Shown: positions 33,301-42,000 of the stretch, one piece after another
Layout of the letters: every line of letters starts with the position of its first letter
Numbering within the stretch: the first letter of the stretch is position 1
Source of the DNA: a virus
DNA: 45,003 nucleotides
Direction: 5' to 3' (one strand)
Virus record (IMG/VR): IMGVR_UViG_3300031785_000010
Span: 1 to 45,003 of that record
Made by a program: the position numbers and the translations under genes
Notes under the pieces: model-generated
Databases searched by the model: none
What the model was told of the DNA's origin: nothing
Seen by the model: only the letters and a program-made list of their open reading frames with translations

Positions 33301-34786
33301 AACTGATTCATTTACTACAGATGTTATTTTTGGCAATGCAGCAGTAAATTCAGGGTGGGGTCGAGGTACAAATGTAGCACAAGAATCTTTATTATCTGCT
33401 GGGGGGTCGTCACTAGCCATATATTGGACAAGTGATGCAACTAATTCAGTTAATACAGGAGCTAGTGTTGCACCCATTTTAGATAGAACCATGAACGCTT
33501 ATGTAGGCACTGGTAATAATACTTTAGTTTTAAGTAGCACTTTACCTACTTCAGGTAACTATATTGAAACTAAAACAATAAATACTACTTCCGGTGGTAT
33601 AACTTATGAATATGCTAATAGTAATTATAACGCTATTGGTAGTGCACTAACAGCTACTCCGCAAAGTGAAGGTGGCCTTACTAGGGGTACAGCCTATGTG
33701 CTAGTAGATATATCAATAGATAACGATGCGGTTTCTGAAACTTATACTCAAGCTCTACAGGACGTAGATTTAATGAGAGTGCAATTTCCTATAACTTTAC
33801 AATACAGACCAGCTGGAGCAGCCGCAGATGCGTGGGAAATAGCAAAAGATATAGAAGGTAATGAAATTAGATGGGGAAGTACCACACAAAATCGATATGC
33901 AGATTATACTCTTTACCCTATAAGTCAAAACGGGGGCCTTTCTTTCGAGGGTCGTTTGAAAGATGCAACAAATGCAGATGCAGGATTTGGGTCATTTGTA
34001 AATGATCCTAGTTCTACTAATAGTTCAAATCAAAGTGATTATCTTCAATTAAACATTGACACAATGTCTATGCACAACCAAGATGTTTTATCGACTCAAG
34101 GTAAAAAAATATTTTGTATAGGTGCAGCCGCAACAAAAGATAATGTAAAAGTATATTCTGATGAAGTAGATCGTTTTGGGGATTATAGATTAATAATACG
34201 TTATCCTTATGGAAGAAGTAACGAAAGTTTTAATCCTGCCCCTATAGTACCTGGTTGGCCGGATAGTGTATTATCTGGAGGGCAGTTACCTTCTAATACA
34301 TATGCTAATGGGTCATATTTTATATATAATATTGATTGGGGTGATATGTATTATCCATATACTAGAACTAATCCTAGCATTACTTCTTATGCATATCAAG
34401 TTACTACGACTGGAGCAAATACAGCAAAAGCAGCAAGTGCTTTAGCAGTTGGTACAGGAGGAAAAGTTACAGTTTGGGCAAGAGAACCATTTTTACAATA
34501 TATAACGCAATTCTATACAGATCAAGCATTAACTAATATATGGAACCCGCCAAGCTGGAGTGCTAGTACTTCTTGGAGAGGATATAATATTTTGGCTGGT
34601 CAAGATTTTTATCCACAATTTGATGGAACACAAACGTCAAATGTATCACAGTCAGGTACAAATATATTACAACAAAGTTATGGTATTGTAGGTGCTTTAA
34701 CACCTTTTAGAATATGGTCTGCTAATTTTGATTCAAATGGTTTAAAATTAAAAGGCACAGCTGTACCATCTCAAATTGATCCTTAG
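30377..34786 (+). CDS. Large tail protein, stabilisation-protein-like (1469 aa)
   Basis: The N-terminus MPEVKNAFIKSKMNLDLDAR, followed by LIPRGEYREGSNIQVSKSES, matches the start of tail stabilisation proteins from crAss-like and many marine podoviruses (M-K-LDeRLiP-GeYrdg-Ni). Residues 1-500 are beta-rich with repeated FTDNRNQPRKINVRLATEN-type blades, compatible with a propeller. About residues 875-985 resemble a cadherin-like Ig domain (FSITSQPAGNQFSIDSVTGE, then ITVTGTPSGLNNLTIQVKD). The rest is Asn/Ser/Thr-rich beta. It would cap the portal channel and form part of the short tail. Its length is large for this family, suggesting an added receptor-facing part. Confidence 0.65.
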   Translation: MPEVKNAFIKSKMNLDLDARLIPRGEYREGSNIQVSKSESADVGALENVLGNQLLADFNVLTSTSANNLQIIGQFTNTNDDTIYIFLTDYTDPNYLTDITFSSTAKNYIYSYNVATAASTILVSGSFLNFSTTNLITGVNLIEELLFFTDNRNQPRKINVRLATENVNYYTNEDQISVAKYAPYQPINLYKQTTTTDLSGYETTMYDVVSPTLADNTTQNPYFQGTPNPYNSTYPGDPDYLEDKFVRFSYRFRFDDNEYSLFAPFTQAAYIPKQDGFFLDGDEDKAYRSTIVEYMENKVNEIKLQIPLPLDNSNNPVTGNNLFSYFKIKEIDILYKEDGSQNVQVLNTIEQSDFGTASIIEFTYQATKPYKTLPEAEIIRVYDKVPVRALSQEIISNRVVYGNFQDKHTPPTNLNYNVGVSQKSTFALPSPANPTGYTGITEYPNSTVKQNRNYQAGIVLSDRYGRSSTVILSNSQIQNVIGNDAFDAATIYHNYRTSAESSSLPISTLSGDSIKLLFNDQITSNRTLSSGAPGLYNGDAGSADYNPLGWYSFKVVIKQTEQEYYNVYLPSIMQNYPNGVTADDPVGTIGFITLINDNINKIPRDLVEVGPDQKQFRSSVEIFGRVTPEFTSTTAPSYNEAFYPNTSTVTSIPNTVIAIADQSDMFGSAATGITDLYETKSNPLVARFSQITGNLIGGSGASGTYTYKLGVFETTPVESLLNIYFETSTTGLISSLNNAILTGNTGLATGLFNYTFSLNEGMTLSSTETIVANQFAVQSAASAANNDSPVQTSNLTIVNITNGNNEIIQEGDNGPYFIMTKSNNNGQTLDKNDPATYDNYTLKTARLFYYGPNSNVTDQYTFTYNNDGATLTSTGSLQNVAPIISPKPSTISTQVGQTSINASNSLFSAVNGSADTSPVSGAGTTVNKQDLEFSITSQPAGNQFSIDSVTGEITVTGTPSGLNNLTIQVKDAGELTDSFTTDVIFGNAAVNSGWGRGTNVAQESLLSAGGSSLAIYWTSDATNSVNTGASVAPILDRTMNAYVGTGNNTLVLSSTLPTSGNYIETKTINTTSGGITYEYANSNYNAIGSALTATPQSEGGLTRGTAYVLVDISIDNDAVSETYTQALQDVDLMRVQFPITLQYRPAGAAADAWEIAKDIEGNEIRWGSTTQNRYADYTLYPISQNGGLSFEGRLKDATNADAGFGSFVNDPSSTNSSNQSDYLQLNIDTMSMHNQDVLSTQGKKIFCIGAAATKDNVKVYSDEVDRFGDYRLIIRYPYGRSNESFNPAPIVPGWPDSVLSGGQLPSNTYANGSYFIYNIDWGDMYYPYTRTNPSITSYAYQVTTTGANTAKAASALAVGTGGKVTVWAREPFLQYITQFYTDQALTNIWNPPSWSASTSWRGYNILAGQDFYPQFDGTQTSNVSQSGTNILQQSYGIVGALTPFRIWSANFDSNGLKLKGTAVPSQIDP

Positions 34787-34820
34787 TAATTTAAATTATA
34801 AATAAGTGATTATAAAATAA

Positions 34821-36350
34821 ATGAGTGCAATAGTAGAAGTAAGATATTTTAACAGCTTTGTTTTAAAAAAAGTAGTTGATTCGGGTAATACACCTGTTTG
34901 GAATGGATCATATGGTATACCAAATTATAATCCAGGAGAAACTGGTGTAAGTTCTTATGGGACTATAACGCCTCAAACTAATAATGAAACGCGAAACTGG
35001 ATGATTGAAGAATCGCGTATACGAGGTGGTTATAATAATACTAGTACAACATTCGGCCCAAGAGCTTATTTAGTCGAAGAAGAGCCAAGCGCTAGGTTTA
35101 GAGGCCATGCATTAATTTATTCTGGAATTTTTAATTCAACAACTGGAATTAATGAAAGTAATGTTTTTAGCGTAGGAGAAGATATAACTAAAAGTTTAGA
35201 TCCCGCTAAAGGAACAATACAAAAATTATACGCAGAAGATTATTATTTAAATATATTTCAAGAAGATAAAGTAAGCCGCGCGCCTATTAATAAAAATATA
35301 ATCTATAGTGCTGAGGGAAATCCAACTGTTACAACTAGTAATATGGTAATAGGTGAACCTCAAGCTTATAACGGCGAATTTGGCATCAGTCGAAACCCAG
35401 AAAGTTTTGCTCAATACGGATTCAGAAAATATTTTACTGATAAGGATAGAAATGCTGTGATGAGATTATCTAGAGATGGTTTAGAAGAAATTCAACGCTA
35501 TGGAATGTATGATTTTTTTAGAGATAAGCTAAGCGGATTAGACAGCCAATACGGCTTAGGAAGAGCTTTCGGAATGTGGGATATACATACTAAACAATAT
35601 GTTCTTTCATTACAACCAAATCAACCTTATACAGTTAGCCCAACAGGCGAAAATATAACAGCAGAATATTATACTACATCTTTCGATGAATCTGTTAAAG
35701 GTTGGACTAGTTTTTATAGTTATGAACCAGCTATGGGCACTAGTTTAAAAAATATTTTTTATACTTTTAATAATGGTACTAGTTCTGTTAAACAAGCACA
35801 GTTATATAGACATAATAGCGAATCAGTTAATAGGGCTAATTTTTACGGGGTACAATATAAAGCAAGTATAAAATTTATATTTAATCCAGAAATTAGTGCT
35901 TCAAAAGTTTTTAAAACTATTAATTACGAAGGAAGTAACGGCTGGCAAGTAGATAAAATTATATCAGATAAAACAGGTATTGGATCAATTGACACAGGAT
36001 GGGAAACAACCTCAACGGGTCAAAATTTTGATAAATCTGATACTAATGACAGCATAGCTTTAATATATAGCTATAATGAAGGGGCGTATGATAATTTTGG
36101 AAATCAGTTTCCAGCATTAATGACTCCGCCTATAAATAGAGCAGGGTTTGATAGAAAAGAAAATAAGTATTTTGCAAATATAGTTAATAACAGTCCCGCT
36201 ACCTCAGGTGAAGTTAGGTTTGGTAATCAAATAACAGGTATAAAAGGATATTTTACAACTGTAACAATATCAACTGATACCAACACAGATCCAGGAGGTA
36301 TGAAAGAAATATTTGCTGTATCTTCACAATATAACGTAGCATCTTATTGA
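34821..36350 (+). CDS. Tail protein companion to the stabilisation protein (509 aa)
   Basis: This 509-residue beta-rich protein contains ARFRGHALIYSGIFNSTTGI, YFTDKDRNAVMRLSRDGLEE and GRAFGMWDIHTKQYVLSLQP. I associate the TDKxRxAVxRLSxDGL pattern with the C-terminal region of crAss-like tail stabilisation proteins, which suggests that one ancestral protein is split into this and the preceding gene. A 34-bp AT-rich gap without a Shine-Dalgarno sequence separates them. It is likely part of the tail hub or a spike. No enzymatic motif is visible. Confidence 0.55.
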   Translation: MSAIVEVRYFNSFVLKKVVDSGNTPVWNGSYGIPNYNPGETGVSSYGTITPQTNNETRNWMIEESRIRGGYNNTSTTFGPRAYLVEEEPSARFRGHALIYSGIFNSTTGINESNVFSVGEDITKSLDPAKGTIQKLYAEDYYLNIFQEDKVSRAPINKNIIYSAEGNPTVTTSNMVIGEPQAYNGEFGISRNPESFAQYGFRKYFTDKDRNAVMRLSRDGLEEIQRYGMYDFFRDKLSGLDSQYGLGRAFGMWDIHTKQYVLSLQPNQPYTVSPTGENITAEYYTTSFDESVKGWTSFYSYEPAMGTSLKNIFYTFNNGTSSVKQAQLYRHNSESVNRANFYGVQYKASIKFIFNPEISASKVFKTINYEGSNGWQVDKIISDKTGIGSIDTGWETTSTGQNFDKSDTNDSIALIYSYNEGAYDNFGNQFPALMTPPINRAGFDRKENKYFANIVNNSPATSGEVRFGNQITGIKGYFTTVTISTDTNTDPGGMKEIFAVSSQYNVASY

Positions 36351-36359
36351 TAATAAAAC

Positions 36360-37481
36360 ATGGAACAAATAATTGAAATTTTAAAACTTATATGGTACGG
36401 CCATGAAATTGAAGGGTTAATAAGGCTAGAGCCTATAAGTGCCGCAACTGGAGCTATTATAGGAGGCGCAATAAATTTATTTGGAAGTATTTTTGGTGCA
36501 AGTAAAGCTAGTAAAAGAGCTCGCCGAGCAGCTGCCGAAAGACGACGTCTTGAAAATGAATTAAAAAATTTAGAAAAAAATAGACAACCAATAATAAATC
36601 CTTATCAAAATGTTGAAGACATATCAGGAATGTTTCAAGATTTGTCAGGAATGGTAAGTAATCCATATGCAAATTTAGGTGTAGCCACTAAAGCCGCAGA
36701 AATTCAAATAGAACAAACTGATCAAGCATTAGCTAATACTCTTGACTTTCTAGCAGCTACAGGCGCAAGTGCAGGAGGAGCAACTGCATTAGCTAGAGCC
36801 GCAGCTCGAGGAAAAAGAGGTGTAGCGGCAAATATAGAACAACAAGAATTGCAAAATGAAAGATTACGTGCGCAAGGAGAAGCTAGATTAGAATTAATAC
36901 AAATGCGAGAAGCTGGAAGACTTCAAGGGGCTCAAGTATCTGAAGCGTTAAGATTACAACAAGCTGACGTTGCTGCAAAAGATTTTGAATTTTCTACACG
37001 TGAAAGAAGAGAAACTGAGCAGTTAAATAGAAAACAAGCACAAATAACTAATGCGGCTCAAGCTCAAGCAAATGAAAGAGCAAATGCGGCGGCTATATTG
37101 GGTTCTGGAATTCAAGGAGTTACTAGTACTACTAATGCATATTTACAAAGCCAATACGAGCCAAATAGCCAGATGCCTCAAAACCAGGAGGTACCTTTAT
37201 CAAGTCCATCGCCACCACCGTCAAGCCCTTCTAATCCGTATGCGGGTTTTACAGGAACTTTTTCTGATAGAAGATTAAAGAAAAATATTAAACTTATTGG
37301 TAAATCTAAAGAAGGAATAAATATTTATATTTTTGAATATATAGATAAAATATTTGGTAACGGAATATTTCAAGGCGCAATGGCTGATGAAGTTAATCCT
37401 AATGCTGTTTTTAAACATCCTAATGGATATAACATGATTAATTACTCTATGATTGATGTTAAATTTAAAAAATTAAACTAA
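36360..37481 (+). CDS. Internal virion / pilot-like protein with C-terminal S74 chaperone domain
   Basis: The protein has 373 residues. Residues 28-48 form an Ala/Gly/Ile-rich hydrophobic segment (AATGAIIGGAINLFGSIFGA), followed by a basic coiled coil (KRARRAAAERRRLENELKNL) and Gln/Ala/Arg-rich helices up to about residue 260. This layout resembles DNA-ejection or pilot proteins. A Pro-rich linker (SSPSPPPSSPSNPY) leads to an S74-type intramolecular chaperone domain: SDRRLKKNIKLIGKS with Ser302 and Lys307 in the catalytic spacing, then YIFEYID and GAMADEVNP. S74 domains normally trimerise fibres and cleave themselves off. The domain is short but keeps the key residues. Confidence 0.65.
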   Translation: MEQIIEILKLIWYGHEIEGLIRLEPISAATGAIIGGAINLFGSIFGASKASKRARRAAAERRRLENELKNLEKNRQPIINPYQNVEDISGMFQDLSGMVSNPYANLGVATKAAEIQIEQTDQALANTLDFLAATGASAGGATALARAAARGKRGVAANIEQQELQNERLRAQGEARLELIQMREAGRLQGAQVSEALRLQQADVAAKDFEFSTRERRETEQLNRKQAQITNAAQAQANERANAAAILGSGIQGVTSTTNAYLQSQYEPNSQMPQNQEVPLSSPSPPPSSPSNPYAGFTGTFSDRRLKKNIKLIGKSKEGINIYIFEYIDKIFGNGIFQGAMADEVNPNAVFKHPNGYNMINYSMIDVKFKKLN

Positions 37482-39016
37482 TGGGTGCATACGAAAATCC
37501 AAACTTCGTTGATGAAAGTAGAGCAGGTTTAGTGTGGGCTAATGTTATGAATAATATTAGTCAGCAAACTACTGATTATATACAATTTACAAAACAAAAA
37601 GATAACGAAGAAGCCGCTCGGGTACAAAAAATACTTGACGAAACAGCAGAATATGCAATTAATAGACAAAATGATGTTTATAATAATTTATATAAATTAA
37701 AAGCTAATCCACAATTATTTGAAGAAGTTAGTAAATTATTAGATGAAGAAACTAATGCTTATCTTAATATGCGTAACTCTTCTGACCCGGCTTTAAGAAA
37801 AAAATATTTAGAAAAACAAAATATATATTCTACGGGGCTGGGGAAATTATACGGTCTATTAAATGATGGCATAGAATCGAACGCTTTTTATGCTGAAACT
37901 TATGACCCTGTTTTAGCCGGCGGCCCAGGAGGTATTAGCCGCACACAACCGGGAATAGATAAATATGTTGAAGGTATGTCTGTAAGAACTGGCACAAAAG
38001 AAGGCACGCAGTCTTTAACAATGGATGAAAGTGGTAATTGGATTATTAATATTAAAGATAACAGTGGCAAAACTATAGTAAATGAGCCTGCCGAGCTATT
38101 TTTTAATTATACCCCTACACTTATAACTGACTTGCCAGCCGAAATTAAAAAAATATATGCTTCAAACGGAATATCAAACGAAGATGGATATTTGTCAGAA
38201 CAATATCAATCTAAAGAAAATGAATTTATATATGGGGCTAAGGGCATTGTACAATTTAGAAAAAAAATTAATGCAGGTAAAGTAGCAACAGTTGTTGGAG
38301 GGCAACTTAATGCAAAGGTACAAGCACTTATAGAAGATCCTTTACAAGCAGAAGCAATATGGGGTGTTATAAGAACAAAAGATGATCCTGAAAAAATAAA
38401 TATTGCTAAACTATTATCTGACGAAAAATTAAGAATGAAATTTTATGAAAGATTTAATTCATTTGCCGCGGAATTATTGCCCGTATCTGAAGCAAGTAAA
38501 GCTTTCGATTATCGAGATTTTAATAAAACAGGTGGTAGAGGGAGTAGTGGTGCGAGTAAAAAATTTGATCAACGTAAAATACAAATAGTTTCAGATATAG
38601 CTTCATCAGTGAAAGAAGTTATAAAACAAAAAGCAGCTTTTATACCTGAAACTCAATTTGCACCTGGAACGGTAGAATCAGTTACCGGCATGATAGTAAA
38701 TCAGCCGACCTCAGAACTTGAAATTAGTGCTGTAGATGCTGCAAAAATATTAAATAGCTACGGAGTTAATAATGTAAAAGCCGATAAAGGTAAACTTTTA
38801 TTCGACACAGGAAAAAGAAATAAAAATAACGAGCGAATTTTTCAGATTATAAAAGCTTTTGATAATAATAAAAATATTTATGGTGTTTTAGAAGCTTATA
38901 GATTTACTTTACCAGCTAGTGAAAAAAATGAAATAGATGATATTGCAGAATTATTACAGCTATATGTAAAACCATCTATAGACGAATTTGAAGAATATAA
39001 AGTAAAAGAAGATTAA
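37481..39016 (+). CDS. Putative internal virion protein (511 aa)
   Basis: The start overlaps the previous stop by one base (TAATG). The 511-residue protein begins MGAYENPNFVDESRAGLVWA and is mostly helical in the first 130 residues (DNEEAARVQKILDETAEYAI). It has a Gly/Ser-rich stretch (KTGGRGSSGASKKFD) near residue 350 and ends acidic (IDEFEEYKVKED). Its position between the pilot-like protein and the giant protein matches internal virion proteins ejected with DNA in podoviruses. No lytic transglycosylase or other catalytic motif was found. Confidence 0.5.
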   Translation: MGAYENPNFVDESRAGLVWANVMNNISQQTTDYIQFTKQKDNEEAARVQKILDETAEYAINRQNDVYNNLYKLKANPQLFEEVSKLLDEETNAYLNMRNSSDPALRKKYLEKQNIYSTGLGKLYGLLNDGIESNAFYAETYDPVLAGGPGGISRTQPGIDKYVEGMSVRTGTKEGTQSLTMDESGNWIINIKDNSGKTIVNEPAELFFNYTPTLITDLPAEIKKIYASNGISNEDGYLSEQYQSKENEFIYGAKGIVQFRKKINAGKVATVVGGQLNAKVQALIEDPLQAEAIWGVIRTKDDPEKINIAKLLSDEKLRMKFYERFNSFAAELLPVSEASKAFDYRDFNKTGGRGSSGASKKFDQRKIQIVSDIASSVKEVIKQKAAFIPETQFAPGTVESVTGMIVNQPTSELEISAVDAAKILNSYGVNNVKADKGKLLFDTGKRNKNNERIFQIIKAFDNNKNIYGVLEAYRFTLPASEKNEIDDIAELLQLYVKPSIDEFEEYKVKED

Positions 39017-39017
39017 T

Positions 39018-42000
39018 ATGCCTCTATATAAATCAAATGGTATTACTTATGATCTGCCGCCCGAGCAGGTGGCGAGATTTAAAATGTTAAACCCAGAAGC
39101 AATTTTGTTAGAAGAAAAACAAATTGTAGAAGTGGAAAAGACAAACCCTTCGCAGGAGACAAAGAGTGCGGCTGTGAAGGAAAATGTTGCACTCAAACCC
39201 GCCATTACGGATTCCATGTTGGAAGATATTTCTTTGGAATTACCAAAAAATAGTATAAGAAAAAAAGTTCGGCAACAAGATTTAGAAAGAATTAAATTAA
39301 AAAAAGATGAAGACCGCACTATAAATGATAATACAGATTATTTATCTGAATTATTAAAAGCTGGCGATTTATCGTTAGGAGAAGCAATTTTTAGTATTCC
39401 TGGATTTTTATATGGCGTTACTAAAGATTATACTCCTATAGGTATTGCAGCTCAAAAAATTAATGAGTTAATGGATTTGCCGCCTATGTGGTCAACGAAA
39501 GAATTTAATGAAAAAATTAATGCTCAACCTATAATTGAATCATTAATAGAAGAAAGAGAAGACCGTTTAAAAAAAGTACAAAATTTCCAACAACAAAGAG
39601 ATTTACAAAACGATATATTAGAAAATTTAGATGGCACAGCAGAAGGATATAAAAAAGCAGCTTTAGTAACTGCAGGGCAATTAGCTCAAAGTTTGCCTAC
39701 AACTGCTGCTATTATGGCCGGGGGTGTTGCTGGGCTTGGTAGGCTAGGAATGATGGCTGGCACAACAACGCTTTTAGGCGGGCCTGAAGCTAGACAACAA
39801 GCAATAGAAAATCCTGAACAATCAGAAGCTATAAATACACTAAAAGGATTAGGTATGGCAGCGGCTGAAGGCTTTTTTGAAAGTTTAATGGGGGCTGGCG
39901 CTATAGGAAATGTATATAAAGATATTATATTTAGAGAAGGCCCTGAGGTTGGTCAAAGAGTATTTAAAAATTGGTTGGTAGAATCTTATGAAACAGCTTT
40001 AAAAAAATTAGGTATTCCCGTGGCTATGGTTGGCGAAGGCACAGAAGAAGTAGCAACACAGATTACGCAAAATTTAATTAATAATAAAGACCCTTTTGAA
40101 GGTGTAAGTAATGCTTTTATATTAGGTGTTGCTGGCGGAGGTGCATATGGCGCGCCTATAAATATTGTAAAAATTAGAAACGGAATTAAAGATGCAATGG
40201 TTTTATCTAAAATTAATAAAGATTTAAAACCAACTGAATATACAAATATTAGTTATGCATTTGATCCAATAAATATTGCCGATCAAGCTCAAGTAAATAT
40301 TGCACAAATTAAAGGAGCAGATAAAATATTAAATGATAAAGTTAATAGAGAAGTTTTAGGAGGTAGAATAACTAAAGCCAAAGGAGAAGAAATAAAATTA
40401 AATTTTAGAGCAACACAACAAGCGACTAGCCAAATAAAAAATATAGCTTTTAATAATGCACAAAAAGTTGAGGCTGTTGAGTTATTAAAAAGAGGTAATG
40501 CTTTAACAAATCAAATTAAAGAACAAGATAATGAAGGTCTTAATCGGCCACTAATAGGAGAATTAAAAAATATAAATGAAAGATTAAATACTTTAGCATT
40601 AGACGCTCAAACAGGAACAATTACTAAAGCCATAAAAGGAAAAAATATTATTCGAGCTAAAAATAGTGAAGAATTAAAAAATAAATATAATATTACAAAT
40701 AAGCAGGCCCTAACAGCGGGGGCTTTTGTAAATCCAGCCGATAATAAAATATATATTAATGAAGAAGTAGCTGTTGAAACGGGGGACATAGATGTTGCAC
40801 AACACGAGTTGCTACATGTAATTCTGCAAGATCAATTTAAAAGTGCAAAAGATAAAGGTAAAAATTTAATAGAAGAATTTAAAAATATTGTAGGCAAAGA
40901 AAATTCAAAAATCGTTGATGATATAATTAAAAATGAACCTGCATATGATGAAAATTATATGCGAAATAACCCTGATGAATTTTTAACTCAGTTTAGTAAT
41001 GCTGTTTTAGAAGATAGAGTTAATTATAATGAAACAATATTTACTAAAATAAAAGATTTTTTACAAAAAATTTTTGGTTCTAAAGGTTTTAAAAGTAAAT
41101 TTAAAACAGGTAAAGACGTATATAATTTTATGCGTAATTATTCTCAAAATATTAAACAAGGTGAATTATCTACAAAGGTTTTAAAATTAGTTCCAGAAGA
41201 AATACAGGTTGATGATGTTGTAATGTCAAAAAAGGCATCAGAAAAAGTACAAAAATTATATGAAGAAAAAGGTCCTGATGAAGCCGCTTTTGAAATAATA
41301 CAAGAATTTAAACCTATAACTTTAGATTTAACCCGTAAAAGAAGAAATGCCCCTAATTATAATGAAGAAGAATTAGTAAGTGAAATAGAAACTGGTAAAG
41401 GTGGTATTTTTGATTTAATTAGAAGTTATAAAAAAGATTCGGGGGTTCCGCTAGCTGCATATATAAATAGTTTATTACCAAAAAGAACTATTGCTGCGTC
41501 TAAAAGAGTTTTAGGCGAAGAGTTTACCGCTGATATAGCCGATGTACAGATAGCTGAAACACAAGCGACTGAGCCAGAAGTTATTGAAACCGCTGTTCAA
41601 GAAGAGCTGCCAAAAATTAAAATAGCTGAAAGAATTTTTACGCCTGAAGAACAAACAAAACTAAAAGAAAAAGTTAGTCAGGAGCTTCCAAATATCACAG
41701 AGGAACAATTAACTTTTAAAACCTTACCTAACTTAACAGCAGAAGTTATTGCTGAAAAGTTAAATATGCCCGCTAAAAAACTTACAGGCGCTGCTAATTT
41801 TACGCAAGATGAGTTTGGTCGTGTACAACAATTTATAAAAGATAATATTAAAACTGTTAAACTTGCTTTACCGCAAGCGGCTGTATTAGAAGGCGAAGCT
41901 GTAAGTGAAGAGTTAATAGGTACTGCAACTAATGTGCCAAATAAATTATTAAAAAATCCTAAGCTATATACCAGATTAGAAAGAACTACAAAAAAAGCCG

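Noticed and set aside
37051-37278. A 75-codon plus-strand frame inside the pilot-like protein gene
   Set aside because: It overlaps a clear coding region in another frame and is Leu/Arg-rich with no recognisable feature.
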